From the NCBI GenBank assembly GCA_033220425.1, contig CM065647.1, positions 1,612,001 through 1,676,000 on the forward strand: a stretch of 64,000 nucleotides of DNA, read 5' to 3'. Numbering within the stretch: position 1 is the first letter of the stretch; every line of letters begins with the position of its first letter. The notes below the pieces were generated by a model. That model did no database searches. It was not told where the DNA came from and saw only the letters and a list, made by a program, of their open reading frames with translations. Origin of the DNA: Lepraria neglecta (taxonomy: Eukaryota > Ascomycota > Lecanoromycetes > Lecanorales > Stereocaulaceae). Of the stretch, positions 32,842 to 44,587 are shown piece after piece. A program made the position numbers and the translations under genes.

Positions 32842-33590
32842 TGATACCTTTTCCTAGCTTCTATCATGCAACACACGTATGTCTCCTCTTACTCTGTTCC
32901 TCAGTCGTATGGGCGATTTTATCTGCTATTTATTGTACACTTATCGCCACCTATGTACTTCACTAAAAGCAACAGTCTTGCTGGTTGTTTTTATAAAAAG
33001 GGCACACCAAGCCCGAAGCAATACCGATACAATTAGTCAGCGCATCTCCATTAGACTCATTGTTTGCATTCTCCTCAATGCACTGTTCCCTCTTTCGTCC
33101 ATTCGTACTTCTGCTTACTGGACAGCTAAGCGAGCGTACCGGTTCCAAGCCCAAACGCCGGATTTGTCATGACGTTCCAAGCAACGAGAAAGCTGAGAGC
33201 GTCGGCTTTGTAATCTGTCATCCAATCAAATCCTCAAAGGGTTTGACAAGCGTTCCCGGAGGATATTTCATTGGTCAATTCTTTGCGCGTCCACGGATTT
33301 ATGTACTTCGAATGCTATTATTTCCATAGCTCTTTTCTCATTGCACTGCCAATGTCCTTCCCTTTTGTAAGTTGATTGTAAAGCTGCGGATTTTGAGAGA
33401 GGGTTCGGTGTCCGAGATGATGGATCCTGTGTAAGGGGCTGGTGGTGTAAGGGGAGAGATATAAAGGTAAAGGAAATTTCTGCAGCTAGAAGATGCAAAA
33501 AGACGGACAGCTGCAACTACCCGATCATCAAGATCCAACAAAGCCAACCCCCACAAATCAAATCTTCTCCATTTCAAACCCCCAGAACCA
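32842..33590. other. Intergenic region upstream of the NmrA-like gene
   Basis: No supported gene or repeat. The last 100 bp, CA- and CT-rich, look like promoter and leader. Confidence 0.5.
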
Positions 33591-34898
33591 ATGTCTACCC
33601 CATTCAAGAACGTGGCCGTAGTCGGTGTAAGCCTCCCATCCCCATCCCCATCCCCATCCCCCTTCCCTACCACACCCCCCAACTAACCCCCCTTTTCCCC
33701 CACCAGGCCGGCGGCAATCTCGGACCCTTCATCGTCCGCTCCCTCCTCTTATCCAACTTCGCCGTCACAATCATCGCTCGCCCAACCTCAACCTCCACCT
33801 TCCCCCCTCCGTCCGCGTCCTAAAAGGCGAATACACGCCTGACTTCCTCGTCAATTCTTTCAAAGGTATCGATGCCGTTGTCTTAACTGTTGGTCGTGCG
33901 GCGTTTGGTGAGCAGAAAGGGATGATTGACGCGGCTGCTAAGGCGGGCGTGAGGAGGATTGTGCCTAGTGAATTCGGTAGTGTGAGTACTTGTTCATGTA
34001 CCAAAATTGCAGAAATTCCATGCGTATAGATCCAAACCGGGATGCTGACGACGATGACGACTTCGTAGGATACGGCGAATCCGGTAGTGCTACAGACGAT
34101 ACCTAATCACAACGCCAAAGTGGATGTAGCGAAGCATATTAAGAGCGTCGTAGCTACCTACCCGAACCTAACATGGACGTCCATTATCACGGGTCCATTC
34201 TATGACTGGGTAAGCAGGAAAAGTTCTACTCACTCTTCTCTTCCCTATCGATGCCCCCCCCCAACCACCACCACCGAGAACGAGAACGAGAAGCAGCAAA
34301 GCTGACTCGCAATTCCCACCAGTGTCTCAAACTAGGTTTCTACAGCTTCGACCTCACCAACCACAAAGCCACCATCTACGACGACGGGAACGGCAAATTC
34401 ACCACCGTACGTACTCCCCCCAAGACCAGCTCCAATCCAATCCAATCCACAGCATCCTCCATCAAAGAAAATAAACAGACACTGACTTCAAAACTCAAAC
34501 AGACGACCCTCTCCACAATCGGCGCCGCAGTCGCCGCCCTCCTATCCCACCCCACCAAATACGAAAATTCCTACCTCTACCTCTCCTCCTTCACAACATC
34601 TCAAGCCGAGATATTCGCGGCGCTAAAGAAAGCCACGGGAACCAACGACAGCGATTGGATTGTTGAAAATAAGTCTGTGGAGGGATGTATGCAAGCAGGG
34701 AATGAGAAGTTCGCGAAAGGTGATATGAATGGGTTGTATGATTTGATTTTCGGATCGGTGTTTGGTGGGGCCAAGTATGGGAGTGATTATGCTAATGGGA
34801 GGGAGATTGGAAATAAGGAGTTGGGGATTGAGGAGGAGAGTTTGGAGAAGGTGACGAAGGAGGTTTTGGAGGGGGATAGGCATGTAGTGAAATGGTAG
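33591..34898 (+). CDS. NmrA-like NAD(P)-binding protein (isoflavone-reductase type), one base short in exon 2
   Basis: Five exons: 33591-33626, 33707-33981, 34069-34209, 34323-34406 and 34503-34898, all with GT..AG introns in phase 0. The N-terminus joins to VAVVG|AGGNLGPFIV, the NAD(P)-binding loop, then FAVTIIARP, RRIVPSEFGS, LTWTSIITGPFYDW and a substrate domain ending in GDRHVVKW. This is the fungal NmrA-like/isoflavone-reductase-like group (about 310 residues): pyridine-nucleotide-binding reductases or redox-sensing regulators. Exons 1, 3, 4 and 5 are whole numbers of codons, but exon 2 is 275 nt. The frame slips in the C run at about 33797-33803 (between ARPTSTSTF and SVRVLKGEY). Either the assembly dropped a C or the gene has a fresh frameshift. 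Everything else is undamaged. Confidence 0.75.
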
Positions 34899-35519
34899 AT
34901 TGGAAGCTCGGGCATTGGAGTCGGCCTCTCTGTCAATCTCTGGGCTCCTACATGTTAATGTCAGCGACATACTGTCATATCAAAAGCGAGAAGGTGGATT
35001 GTGGATGTGTATTTCAAAATCCCTCCTATTATAGAATTATGCGACTATCCTTTTCTCATTTGCTGATCCCTTCCATGAATGCTCCCGCGCTAACAAAGGA
35101 AATGGTGAATTCAGTCATGACTCGTTTTTTAGCAATTAAATATGTGTACGGTGTATCGTGCTTGTGCAAGAGGCGTCGAAGTGTTGGTGAAGAGGCGGAG
35201 GCGAAAGGTATTGTGAGTTTTGAACAGAGTGACCGTCAACGTGGTGGGGAATAGCGAGAGTCTTGACGATGTTTCAAGACAGCCTCCATGCTTAGATCGA
35301 AGAACTCAATAGTCCAACGCCATTGCACATATAAACGCCACGCCTTTTAGAGTCGTCTAGAGGTATGATCGAGTTTTGTGGGTCGAGATGATGACAATCA
35401 GTAGGCCAAAAAATGACTGGGATTTGTGCTTTGCCCATCATCCTATAAACAAAGTCAGCTATAAAGGGCTTTTGGCGCAAAACACATTGACCAACGTACA
35501 TGAGATCGCAGGGTATTTA
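34899..35519. other. Convergent 3' spacer
   Basis: Lies between the NmrA-like gene and casein kinase I. No feature recognised. Confidence 0.5.
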
Positions 35520-37094
35520 TCACCGGCCACAACATAAGGCCTTCTTGATTTTCTGCATTGTTGAAGGTTGCGAATCCGCTTGTTGCCTTGATCCCTGTTG
35601 TGCCGCCGAAGCTTGATTCATTGCTGGATTAGCTTGACTCATCCTCTGAGGGAGGTTTGCCGTAGAGCTCTGAAACTGTGCTTGGGTCGATGCCGTCGGT
35701 GTTACACTGTCGAGCCCCCCCACCGCTCCGTTCTGACGCTTCGGTAGCGCTGCGCCGGAGGCGCCTGGCCTGTCGCGCGTTTTGCCCACTCCAGGTTTCG
35801 CTGGAGATGGAGGCAGGGGCTGCGCGGCGTTTAAACGGAGGGCAGTGACTCCTGGTGTTCCCGGACCTCGTGGTGTATCAGCTCCCCCACCCAGTGCTCG
35901 GGCCGATGAGTTAGGCACTGCGTTCGCAGCATGTAGGTGTTGCGAGGGATGGTGTTTCATTGCCTCCCATCCTTTGCCATTGTTGAGCTTCATCCAGTCG
36001 TACTCTCCGTCCTCGACTTCGCCCGTATTTTTGAGCGCTTGGGTGAAAAGCTCTCGTAGGTAGTCGTAATCGGGAGTGTCCTCAAACCCTAGATTACGAA
36101 CGTAACTAAGGTATTTGTTGAACTCCTCTGCCACTGCGTTCAGTTTAATATCAACCCTTTCTTGGATCATTTAGGAACCTACCAGGGTAGCCATCACACA
36201 GATCCTTGATAGCAGTAGTCTGCTTCTTCTCTCCAATCTTCTCATATTTCTGCTTGTTCGTAGCAGCTTTGAGACCTTGCCATGGCAGGCCACCACGGAG
36301 GAAGTACATGAACACATGGCCCAGTGCCTCTAGATCGTCTCGTCGCGATTGTTCTCGTCCTAAGTGGGTATTTATACTCATGTATCGAGCGGTGCCAGAT
36401 AAAGACTTTCTCTCTCTATATGGTATGTGCTGTTTTGTTTTGGGGTCTCGGTACTGCTTTGCCATGCCGAAGTCGACGACATGTATGACATTCGCTGATT
36501 TCGATCCTGGCCTGCCAATCAGGAAATTATCAGGCTTGATATCCCGATAGATTAGGTTCTTCTCGTGGATAGTCTGGACTCTTGACAGCTGCGTAAAATG
36601 TTAGCAAAGCTGTAGGTCAGCGAGGGATTTGGCCTTGGCCGCCGTACCATTTGCTTTGCAACCATAACTACCGTCTTTGCAGAGAACCGTCGGTTGCAGT
36701 GGTCGAAGAGATCTTCAAGAGATGGTCCTAGAAGGTCGATGACAAGGATGTTATGGAGGCCCTCCTGGCCAAAGTAGTAGACATTAGGAATACCAGCTGG
36801 ACTTCGTCAGCATGTAATTGATCCTGGTGCATTGATAGGCACTCACGGCAGCCTACGAGTATCTTGTATGTCCGATACTCGTCGCGTAGTTGTGGTGCAT
36901 CGCTCTTCCGTGGTTCCTGTGTCACTTAGCATCTGCCTTAGAGGGATGGTATCCTCAACACCTACGAATTTGATCGCGACTTGTTGATTGTTGAGTAGAT
37001 TTGTGCCCTCGAATATCACGCCAAATGAGCCTTCACCGATCTTCTTGCCAACTCGGTAATGCACCCCCACGACGTTTGAGGAAGAGGACGCCAT
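35520..37094 (-). CDS. Casein kinase I (YCK-type, membrane-anchored)
   Basis: Five exons (37094-36966, 36916-36847, 36796-36648, 36588-36183, 36133-35520) give 455 residues without a break. The kinase domain begins [17 protein letters not shown] (P-loop 20-25), the ATP Lys is in VAIKF (42), the catalytic loop is YRDIKPDN (Asp132) and the metal-binding DFG is at 155-157. [26 protein letters not shown] is the casein kinase I signature in place of APE. The tail is rich in Ala, Pro, Gln and Ser and ends KKALCCGR. The Cys pair near the end resembles the palmitoylation site that anchors yeast Yck1/2 at the plasma membrane, where they control endocytosis, morphogenesis and glucose sensing. An in-frame ATG at 37304 could add 70 residues; I chose [10 protein letters not shown] because it is the usual family start. 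Confidence 0.9.
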
Positions 37095-38297
37095 GCGAAA
37101 AAGGTATTCTCTAGTGAGTCGTATCTCTTTCTCCTGCCTGGTCTCGGTCTCTCTTTCCCTATGTTCAGAACCCGATATCTTTCTCTTCTTAGCTTGTGGG
37201 TTCTTCTCTTCGTTGGTGTCAGCTTGCCGTAGGCCGTTCGGGCTGTGCTCGCTAGTTGGGACAGGCCGACCAGTGGCTAATTCCTGAACGTGAGTGAAAA
37301 ACATGTTAGCAAGTCATAGTATGGGATATCATCTTAGGAAGAATTCTCAATGGTAGAGTGTAGTGTGGAAGAGGTACGAAAAATGGTCGTACAAAGATGA
37401 GAACTCGAGCTGAAGCGACGCAGTGTCGCAGCTTCCTTCGCGCCTAGAGCTCACCCCTCCCCCACCAAGCTGGCAGTGACTGTAGCGAAATGACCAGAGA
37501 TTGCTCGCTGTGACGGCTATCTCATCTAGCTATTCAATGCTCTGATAGATTTGGCGTAGTCGTGAGGTTGAAGCCGGCGATGTGGGTCCGTAGAAAGGAG
37601 AATCCTTTGGGCGACTAGGCCGGTTTAAGCTTTGCCTCGTATCTCAGCCTCAATTTCACAACAATGAACAGGATATTAAGTAATAGGTGAAAGGAGTAGA
37701 CGATGAAGGAAAAAGTGTCAAGCAAGAGCTGGACAAGCTGCCCTCACGAGCAAGCATGTACAGTTGTAGAGTGGAGTGGGCCGGTCAACCTCCAAGCGGG
37801 ATGGAAGGTTTTTTAGCAGGCCCGCTAGTTCCAGCCCGGGGTTTTTCGCGCAATTTAGCGGCGGAACATCAACAACGGCTCTACAAGTCCATTGTTTACC
37901 GATGAGCCCATGTATATGAGGTGTTATTCATACCAGAGTTTGGTTGGCCTTCTGTGTTAAATCATGAGCACGAGCCTTGAAGGACTTGTGAAGTCTTCGC
38001 GGATACCATCTCGAAACAGGCGAATTTTCTTAGTACATGCGTGTCAGCGGCGTAACTCAACTAGCTTCTCGTTGCGGAGCATCTGCTGAACGTATATGTC
38101 CAGAAGGAAACGCCTTTGTTGGCTGGCTACTGCTGACCCGCCTCAGATCACTAGCGTTGCTAAGCCGTTGGATCTTCCGGGCCACCTTGACCGTGAAAAT
38201 CCGCAGCAACAAAAATCACTCTCTTTTAATATGGTTACTTTTTGCATTATGTGACGTAACTTTACCTACTAGAGATGAAATACTTTTCACTCATAAA
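37095..38297. other. Intergenic region, promoter side of casein kinase I
   Basis: About 1.2 kb. The first 210 bp could extend the kinase N-terminus in frame. No other gene, repeat or RNA recognised. Confidence 0.5.
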
Positions 38298-39581
38298 TCA
38301 CACTGAGGCCCACCTTTCCTCCTCAATCACATCATAATCTTGCCTGACATGCACCCGATCCACCATAGCAATTATAGATCCCTCCTCAGATCCATTCTGG
38401 GCGAAAGCGCTAACACTGTATATGCCACCAGTCTTGCTTGACACAGTGCTATCCTTGTCGATGCGTAGAAGTTCTTCGTCTTGTGTTGGCGATGAGTTAG
38501 GGCTCTTATTCAAGCGATCTTGTGTTCTTGGGTGGTATTCTCGACGGGTGAACATGGATGACATTCCGTGGCGACGAGCTCGCTTGAATAGGTGGAAGAT
38601 ATTTGGAACGCAGATGCTGACAATTGAGATTGGGCCTTCGCAGCCAATCCAGCGATAGTACGGAACGGTATTCCCTAACACGAGTAGGAGTGTCAGCAAC
38701 CTTCTGAACCATCATTGGGGAAACTTTACTGTTGGAGAACAACTTGGGGGGTAAACATACATGTGAAATCGGCAGGAAAAGTGTGAGCTGACTGCACGTA
38801 GACTACTAGGCGAGAAGTTGATATCACAATCACGCTATACTTTCGTCAATCCTCTTTGAGACCTCAATGATGTTTGGAGCAGCCATACCAGTAGGCGCAA
38901 AAGAAAATTCCCGTCAGCATCAGCTTGCGGGAACGGCGTTTATGTAGGTTCCACACTATCGGTAGCGGAATGAGCATGATATACACGTCGATGATGACAC
39001 TCGATATCAAGGTTGCCAAAGTCCATTGAATATTATTGATGCAACGTCCCGATATGGTCGGAAGCAGCACTTTCTTCATAGGGGAGCACTGGAAGATGAA
39101 TAATAGGATGCTAGAAAGAATCTGTGCAGTGACAAGGGCGTGGGCGATCCAGACATTGATCCGGAAGACTTTCGAATTCAGCGTGAAGATTCGGAGATAG
39201 AAAAAGAGAGCCGAGTATTTGGGAATACAGATTGCAATATCGTAGAGTATGGTACCTGCGTAAGCATATCTCAGCCCTAAGATGAGGTTTTCAAGAGTAA
39301 GTTCACTCTCGTGACGGCCTAAGCCTTCGGATACCCATTGTAGCCCCAATGCCAACTGGGCAAGAGAAAAGGGCTGATGGTGAAGTCAGACACGTTTTAC
39401 CACTTGCAGCAGCACTTACTAGGCTTCCGAAGGCAAGCCAGTCGTCCCACCAGAATCCTTGACCCTTGGATATGAATCTCGACCAGACTCGAAGCACTAT
39501 AGCTATGGTAGGCAAGATGATCATGAAAATGGACAGCGTAACAAGGCCTGGTCCTCGGTTCGGACTGTATGTTGGATCCAT
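38298..39581 (-). CDS. Pth11/SAT4-like fungal integral membrane protein (rhodopsin-like domain)
   Basis: Four exons (39581-39420, 39355-38889, 38834-38761, 38674-38298) give 359 residues. The domain is the fungal seven-helix 'integral membrane protein' family: VTLSIFMIILPTIAIVLRVWSR (TM1), WWDDWLAFGSLLALGLQW (TM2), YAGTILYDIAICIPKYSALFFYLRIF (TM3), NVWIAHALVTAQILSSILLFIF (TM4), the conserved CSP..K.W-type loop ending in GRCINNIQWTLATLISSVIIDVYIMLIPLPIVW (TM5), then TM6, and YYRWIGCEGPISIVSICVPNIF near TM7. The C-terminal 90 residues are a hydrophilic cytosolic tail. Some members (Pth11) act as surface-sensing G-protein-coupled receptors in plant pathogens, and others sit in metabolite clusters. 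No CFEM domain is present. All splice joins keep the frame, so the gene looks functional. Confidence 0.82.
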
Positions 39582-40538
39582 CCTGTTTTCGGGTTTACCG
39601 CGCACGGGTGAATAGACAGGATCCTCTGCATATAGAAAGGAGTCGATGATGAATTCATTGATCCTTGAGGGATTTGTGATATGATGAGAAAATCGTTCCG
39701 TGACTCTGCTCCTCAAATTTGGCGATGTTATGCCTAGCTGGTGAAGGAGTCCACTTCGGGGGTTCCTCTCCTCGAAGTAAGCTTGCTTTGCCCAAAAGCC
39801 ACAACATTTGCAACGTGCAAGTACCGTCAACATGCATTACCAGAGCTGAGTGGCTAAAATCTACGCTTTCGTACCTATTGCATGACACATTTATTTCCAA
39901 GGGCTGAATAAGCACGTCATGCTGTGCATGCGTTGCATTATTATGGAAGGATCTTCGGCTGTTGAAACATTCTCGGCAACTAGTCAAAGGTTTACGCATT
40001 GTGGGTGTGAGGCATTTTTCTGCAAGCTTGCAGTCAGCGTGCGAAAACGTACTGGTACGTACCCTGCCTTATAATGTCCCGCATTGGCTGTGTACGTTTG
40101 TGGATACTTGGAAATCAATCGGGTAATTTTGAGGGGTACCAAGTGGAAAGCCATGCAGCAGCTGGATCCTTTGCTTGTGTTGTACTTACTTCAAGCAGTT
40201 CGGAGCGCGCTTATGTATTGCCGCAGGCTTCTCCCTATGATGCACGGTTCAAGTCGTTAGCTATATTTCAAATTCTTCAAGCATTGCTATGTAAACATTT
40301 GCCCAGTCATTATGGAATTAGTCCGGATGTAAATCTTCCTAGACGGCTCGTTACCAAAATGCCTCTCTTCCAAACACTCGTCGCATATCGCTACTCACCC
40401 ATTAATCGATCATGGATAGATCATGACAAAATGTCTAAGACAAGACCATCCTCCGTTCAAAAGATCTCCGTTGCATTGTGCCAATCCTTGATAAAAAAAA
40501 ACCCCTGCCCAATTTGTTCGATCTAAAGTATAATTCCA
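39582..40538. other. Intergenic region
   Basis: 5' flank of the Pth11/SAT4-like gene and decayed sequence. No supported gene. Confidence 0.45.
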
Positions 40539-41148
40539 TTGAGCGTCGTTGTTTTAGCTACCCTTGCCGCGCACGTCCATAGTGTAGCGAAAGCACCTGG
40601 AATTGTTATGAATAATGCATTAGCACCAAGGTATTTCCTGAGTCCCGGGCCATTCCCTAGAAAAGGATTGCTCACACAACTTAGTGGTCTCCCTTTGAGC
40701 GCGTCAAACATCAACTCCATTCTTGGAAACAGCACAGAAGGGTCATTTGGGTAACCTCAACCCAACAGTCCTGCGTATCCCCCAAACACTAACATCCCCA
40801 AAAAGCACCCTCACCAACCTCACCGCAGCAAACCCGTTCCACGTTCCAAACACGCGGATATGGCTATACTTCCGCCCAGCGCCACAACCCCTCGACCGCA
40901 CCGATGCCACCATGTGCATGACCGAGATGATGGTGCTAGCATTTGGCATCGTGCTTCAATTCCATATTGACGTCGACCTATCACCTCGAGAGCTCGCAGT
41001 GTCCTATCGTGCACTTACTTCTAGAATTTATCCCTACGCGGGTCGGCCAAGTCATTACATGAAGGCTAGTACTGTTATGGCGGTAGTGGAGGGTATGATG
41101 TTCTATATGAGCTGGGAGGGATTCTCGTATAGATTGATAAATGTATAA
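40539..41148 (+). pseudogene. Secreted-protein-like gene, decayed
   Basis: The first part (from about 40539) encodes a hydrophobic leader (SVVVLATLAAHVHSVA) like a signal peptide, but begins at TTG, not ATG. The frame changes around 40740-40755 (after NSTEGSFG) and continues as NPFHVPNTRIWLYFRP, then a hydrophobic MCMTEMMVLAFGIVLQFHI and a Tyr/Arg-rich C-terminus. FHVPNT-type motifs occur in uncharacterised secreted fungal proteins; the match is weak. Lost start plus one frameshift suggest a dead gene, though an unrecognised 5' exon and an intron could also explain both. Confidence 0.4.
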
Positions 41149-41606
41149 CATGAGCAAAGAGGTCCGATAGAGGTTGCGTCTTTCGAGTGAGAGCGGTAAT
41201 GAATGGGAGGTGGAAAGCGGGTTGGAAGGGATATAGGCAATGCAATTCTTCATCCTCGACATATTCAAATCAACAAATGGGTAGTTTCTCCGGCACGCAG
41301 GATGAGATTCTCATTACGGTGACCTGGCAGAGTACGGGTTGATCTTATGCAAGCTTCCGTTTGCTGTATCCTATGGCCAGATCTTACCCATAGAAAGCAG
41401 CATGAAGCCATAGACACAACACAATCTCGAACGCTCTGTAGTCTTCCGCTGGCTGTGCTCGAAGATCCAATGAAGATGATCTCGTCTTGGCGAGAATCGG
41501 TTGTGCGGTGGAGCGGCACCTTTCCGTAATGCGGGGCAATAGCGACTTCTGCTGACAAGAGAAAAAGGCCCCAAAGACGCCTTGAGGGACAACTGATGCT
41601 ACGAAA
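41149..41606. other. Spacer upstream of the short-chain dehydrogenase
   Basis: No supported feature; presumed promoter of the gene that starts at 41607. Confidence 0.45.
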
Positions 41607-42847
41607 ATGCCGTACAGTCTCAAGAACAGAAATGTACTAGTGACCGGGGCGTCAAGGTAAGCCAAGATCTACTGAAATCCATAGCTTGGTGTTGACGTCA
41701 AGGCATAGCGAACGAGGATTAGGCGCAGTTATCGCGAAAAAGTTCGCTATTGAAGGATCGAATGTTGCGATCCACTATAATGCAAGTGCGGAAAAGGCGA
41801 AGCGAGTGGCTGAAAATATAGAGAAGGAGTACAAAGTCAAGACTGTTGTGTTTCAAGGTGTATGTAGACTTGATGTTACCCCAAGGATGGCCTTTGACGT
41901 CTTGTCCAGGATACTGGCATTCTCGAGGACTGTGAAAGGATGGTGCAGGAGGCCACAGATGGGTTAGGAGGACTAGATATCATCGTATCGAACGCAGTGA
42001 GTCTGGCTTGCTGGGGGGATTTTCTGTTCTTTTTCAGGAGCTTTGCATTGGTGGCCCTGAAGCTTGCTTGATCTGATTGGAATAGGGATGGACAAAATTC
42101 ACAGAATCTGGAGAAGGAAAATTCGGGGATCTCAACTTCATGACTGAGCAAGAATGGGACAAGGTACCCATGCATGGCCATCGCTTGGAGTCAATACTGA
42201 CTCGCCCCTCAGTCCTGGGCAGTCAATTGCAAGGCCCAACTGCATCTTCTTAGAAAAGCCCTGCCGACGTTCAACGCCAATCCGGATGGGGGCGCGTTCT
42301 TGTTGACATCGTCGGTAGCGGGGGTCTCAGCGTCTGGCAGTACCATGGCATATTCTGTTACTAAAGCTGCAGGTTTGTAATGCCCGGAAACGAGAGTCAG
42401 TTACAGGAGATGCTGACACATCGCTGGCAGGTCTCCATTTGGTGAAGTGTCTTGCCTCAACCCAGGGACCAAAAGTGCGGGTCAACGCAATCCTCCCAGG
42501 CTTGATTCTAACTGAATGGGTGAGGATGCATCACAGAGGTGGTTGTCAAGGTCGATGTTGACTCGGCCAAGGGCGACAGGTTCTCCAAGAAGACGATTGA
42601 AAGCTGCGAGCAAAGGTCATATTTGGGGAAAACGGTAAGCTCGCCCACTTCGAGTCAAAAGTGGCATAAGTTGACTTTTACGCAGACAGACATTGAGGAC
42701 TGCGCTGATGCTTTCATATCGGCTGCAAAGAACGGCTCCATGACCGGACAGAACATTCAGATTGGTGTGTATAAATTCCCAAAAAGGGTAGCAGTGTTTG
42801 ACAATCATGTAGATTCAGGATTGGCCATGTTGGGCAGGGCGGGCTAG
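41607..42847 (+). CDS. Short-chain dehydrogenase/reductase
   Basis: A multi-exon gene for a classical short-chain dehydrogenase of about 260 residues. Exon 1 ends NVLVTGAS|R. The next part has RGLGAVIAKKFAIEGSNVAIHYNAS (cofactor loop). Then DIIVSNAG, LLTSSVAG (catalytic Ser), YSVTKAAG (YxxxK), RVNAILPGLILTEW and a C-terminal GSMTGQNIQI. An intron of about 52 bp (GTGAGG..GGCCAAG) joins TEWG to DRFSKKTIE, and a late intron restores IQI|DSGLAM. Catalytic Ser, Tyr and Lys are all present. The exact acceptor of intron 1 is uncertain, since the options leave extra residues before RGLG. Substrate unknown. The stop lies 22 bp from the FMT1 stop on the other strand. Confidence 0.75.
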
Positions 42848-42869
42848 TCATTACGACACAAGAGCAGGT

Positions 42870-44275
42870 TCATTCGACGCCTCTTGTGGATGGTGTCGCT
42901 TTCGAGAGCTTTTCGACGTCCTGCTTTGATGAAAGCGGGAAGCGGAACAGTGAACCATCACTAGAAAGCGCAATCGAGTCATTCATGCTAGCCTGTAGCG
43001 CCGCTTGTATGGGATCAGCTTGACTTCCGCCTTCAATCTTGATTCGGCCAATTCTCAAGACCTTGTTGTCACAAGTTCTTATGTAGACGCTTTGAGACGG
43101 AGTTCCATATCCAGAGACCATTGGCTGTCGAACGGGGAGACGAACTTCAGGAGCATCTTCGCATAGCTCAAATCCTGTGCTCCAGATGATCCTTCGCTCG
43201 CAACTATTATCACGGTTGACTCTAGCAGAGCTCCAGAGCGGGCCAATGACTTGATGTCGTCTCAAGATCTTTTCTGCTGTCCAGGTGTCCCAGTCTATAA
43301 GCCGATCCTTTGGTGTGATCTTTGGTGCAGCTCGTGCTATTTCTGTCGTCTCATCGTCTTGAACCTTTTCAAGGATGTCGGTACCAGCTAAGTACAGACG
43401 GTCCTTGATACAGTCAAGAAGCATGTCCGAACCTTTAGGTGCCACTTGCCCCAATAATTCTGGCACTGTACTACACTTGTGTTCCCATCCTGGGGCTGGC
43501 GTCTGTGCGAGTATCTTCCCCTGGTCGAAGTGCTTTGGATGCAACATCTGAACCGTGACTCCAGCAAGTTTACAGCCAGACAGAAGTATATGATGCAAAG
43601 GGGCTGCACCGTGAAAGCTATAGTGGTCAGTGAATGTAAAAGCTGGAATAATTGTGGTTATCAGTTGCATACTCAGGAAGTATGGAGGGATGCACATTCA
43701 GACCTCCATACTTGGCTCCCCCCAGTATTCGTCGAGGCACAAAAAGTCCAAAAGAGACGGCAATAATGAGATTGATAGGCAGGCCTTGAGGCTTCGGAGG
43801 CTAAAGTGGGATTAATAATGGTAATCTCCAACCGTTGAAGGCGAGATCATACCTCCCATGCTCTGAAAGTATCAATCTGATGCAAGGGCAGATACAACTT
43901 GGTTGCAACCTTCGCAATCGGCACTGCTTATTGTTCAGATAAATATTCATGCCAAGGTTTGCAAGCAGAAGTACCTTCACGAATGGTCTTGAGGCCCCTT
44001 CCCGTTGGCTTGCCGGGTTTACAAACTACATCAATCGACGTTATGACTTCCTTGCTTTTCTGATGTTCGTCGTAGAGTTTCAGCAAAGAAGCAATGCTGA
44101 ACTCATCAGAGCCGCAGAAAAGAATACGCAATGGTTCGAACTCATGTTTTGTCGTATAATAGCGCGTCCGAGACCTCAAAAGCGCAGTCTTAGGCAGGGT
44201 GTTCCTTAGGACACGGTTATGTAGCAGAAGTTTCATCCCCCAACGCGTCAACGTAGCTGTGTTTGCTTCGAGCAA
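42870..44275 (-). CDS. FMT1: Mitochondrial methionyl-tRNA formyltransferase
   Basis: Four exons (44275-43975, 43923-43853, 43791-43673, 43617-42870) give 412 residues. The enzyme transfers a formyl group from 10-formyl-THF to initiator Met-tRNA for mitochondrial translation. A basic N-terminus with an RSRTRYYTT segment is a likely presequence. The catalytic domain starts LRILFCGSDEFSIASLLKL, followed by VPIAKVATKLYLPLHQIDTF, INLIIAVSFGLFVPRRIL and GGLNVHPSILPDFHGAAPLHH, then GVTVQMLHPKHFDQGKILAQ. The HPS..P and DxG elements of the formyltransferase fold are present. The C-terminal OB-like domain ends with GGSQADPIQAALQ. All joins keep the frame. It is divergent from the proton channel gene (312 bp apart). 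Confidence 0.9.
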
Positions 44276-44587
44276 GCAAGGCTAAGGTAAAGACTAGAAA
44301 CATAGGGCTGAGCCTTGGCTATTTCTTGGCACGAGGGGCATTCAGACTTCCCCTCTCGCATAACAGAAGCTTCCTCAAGGTAGGTGCGACCCAATCGTTA
44401 ACAGAACCCCAAGATGGTAGTCAGGATGTATGCTAACTTAGACAGCATCCCGTACACGGGTCTGGCTTGCGACCATTCCAATTGTTCAAGTGTGTGCTGA
44501 TAAGCCTACACGAACCATCTCCACTAAAGGCTACCACGGGCACTCGTTCCCACGTTCATCGAATTCCCGAAAGCACCCGCATACACA
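44276..44587. promoter_or_regulatory. Shared divergent promoter of FMT1 and the proton channel gene
   Basis: The 312 bp between two start codons facing away from each other must hold both promoters. No defined motif was identified. Confidence 0.5.

Noticed and set aside
33634-33663. (CCCCAT)n microsatellite
   Set aside because: A short simple repeat inside intron 1 of the NmrA-like gene; ordinary slippage sequence without further meaning.
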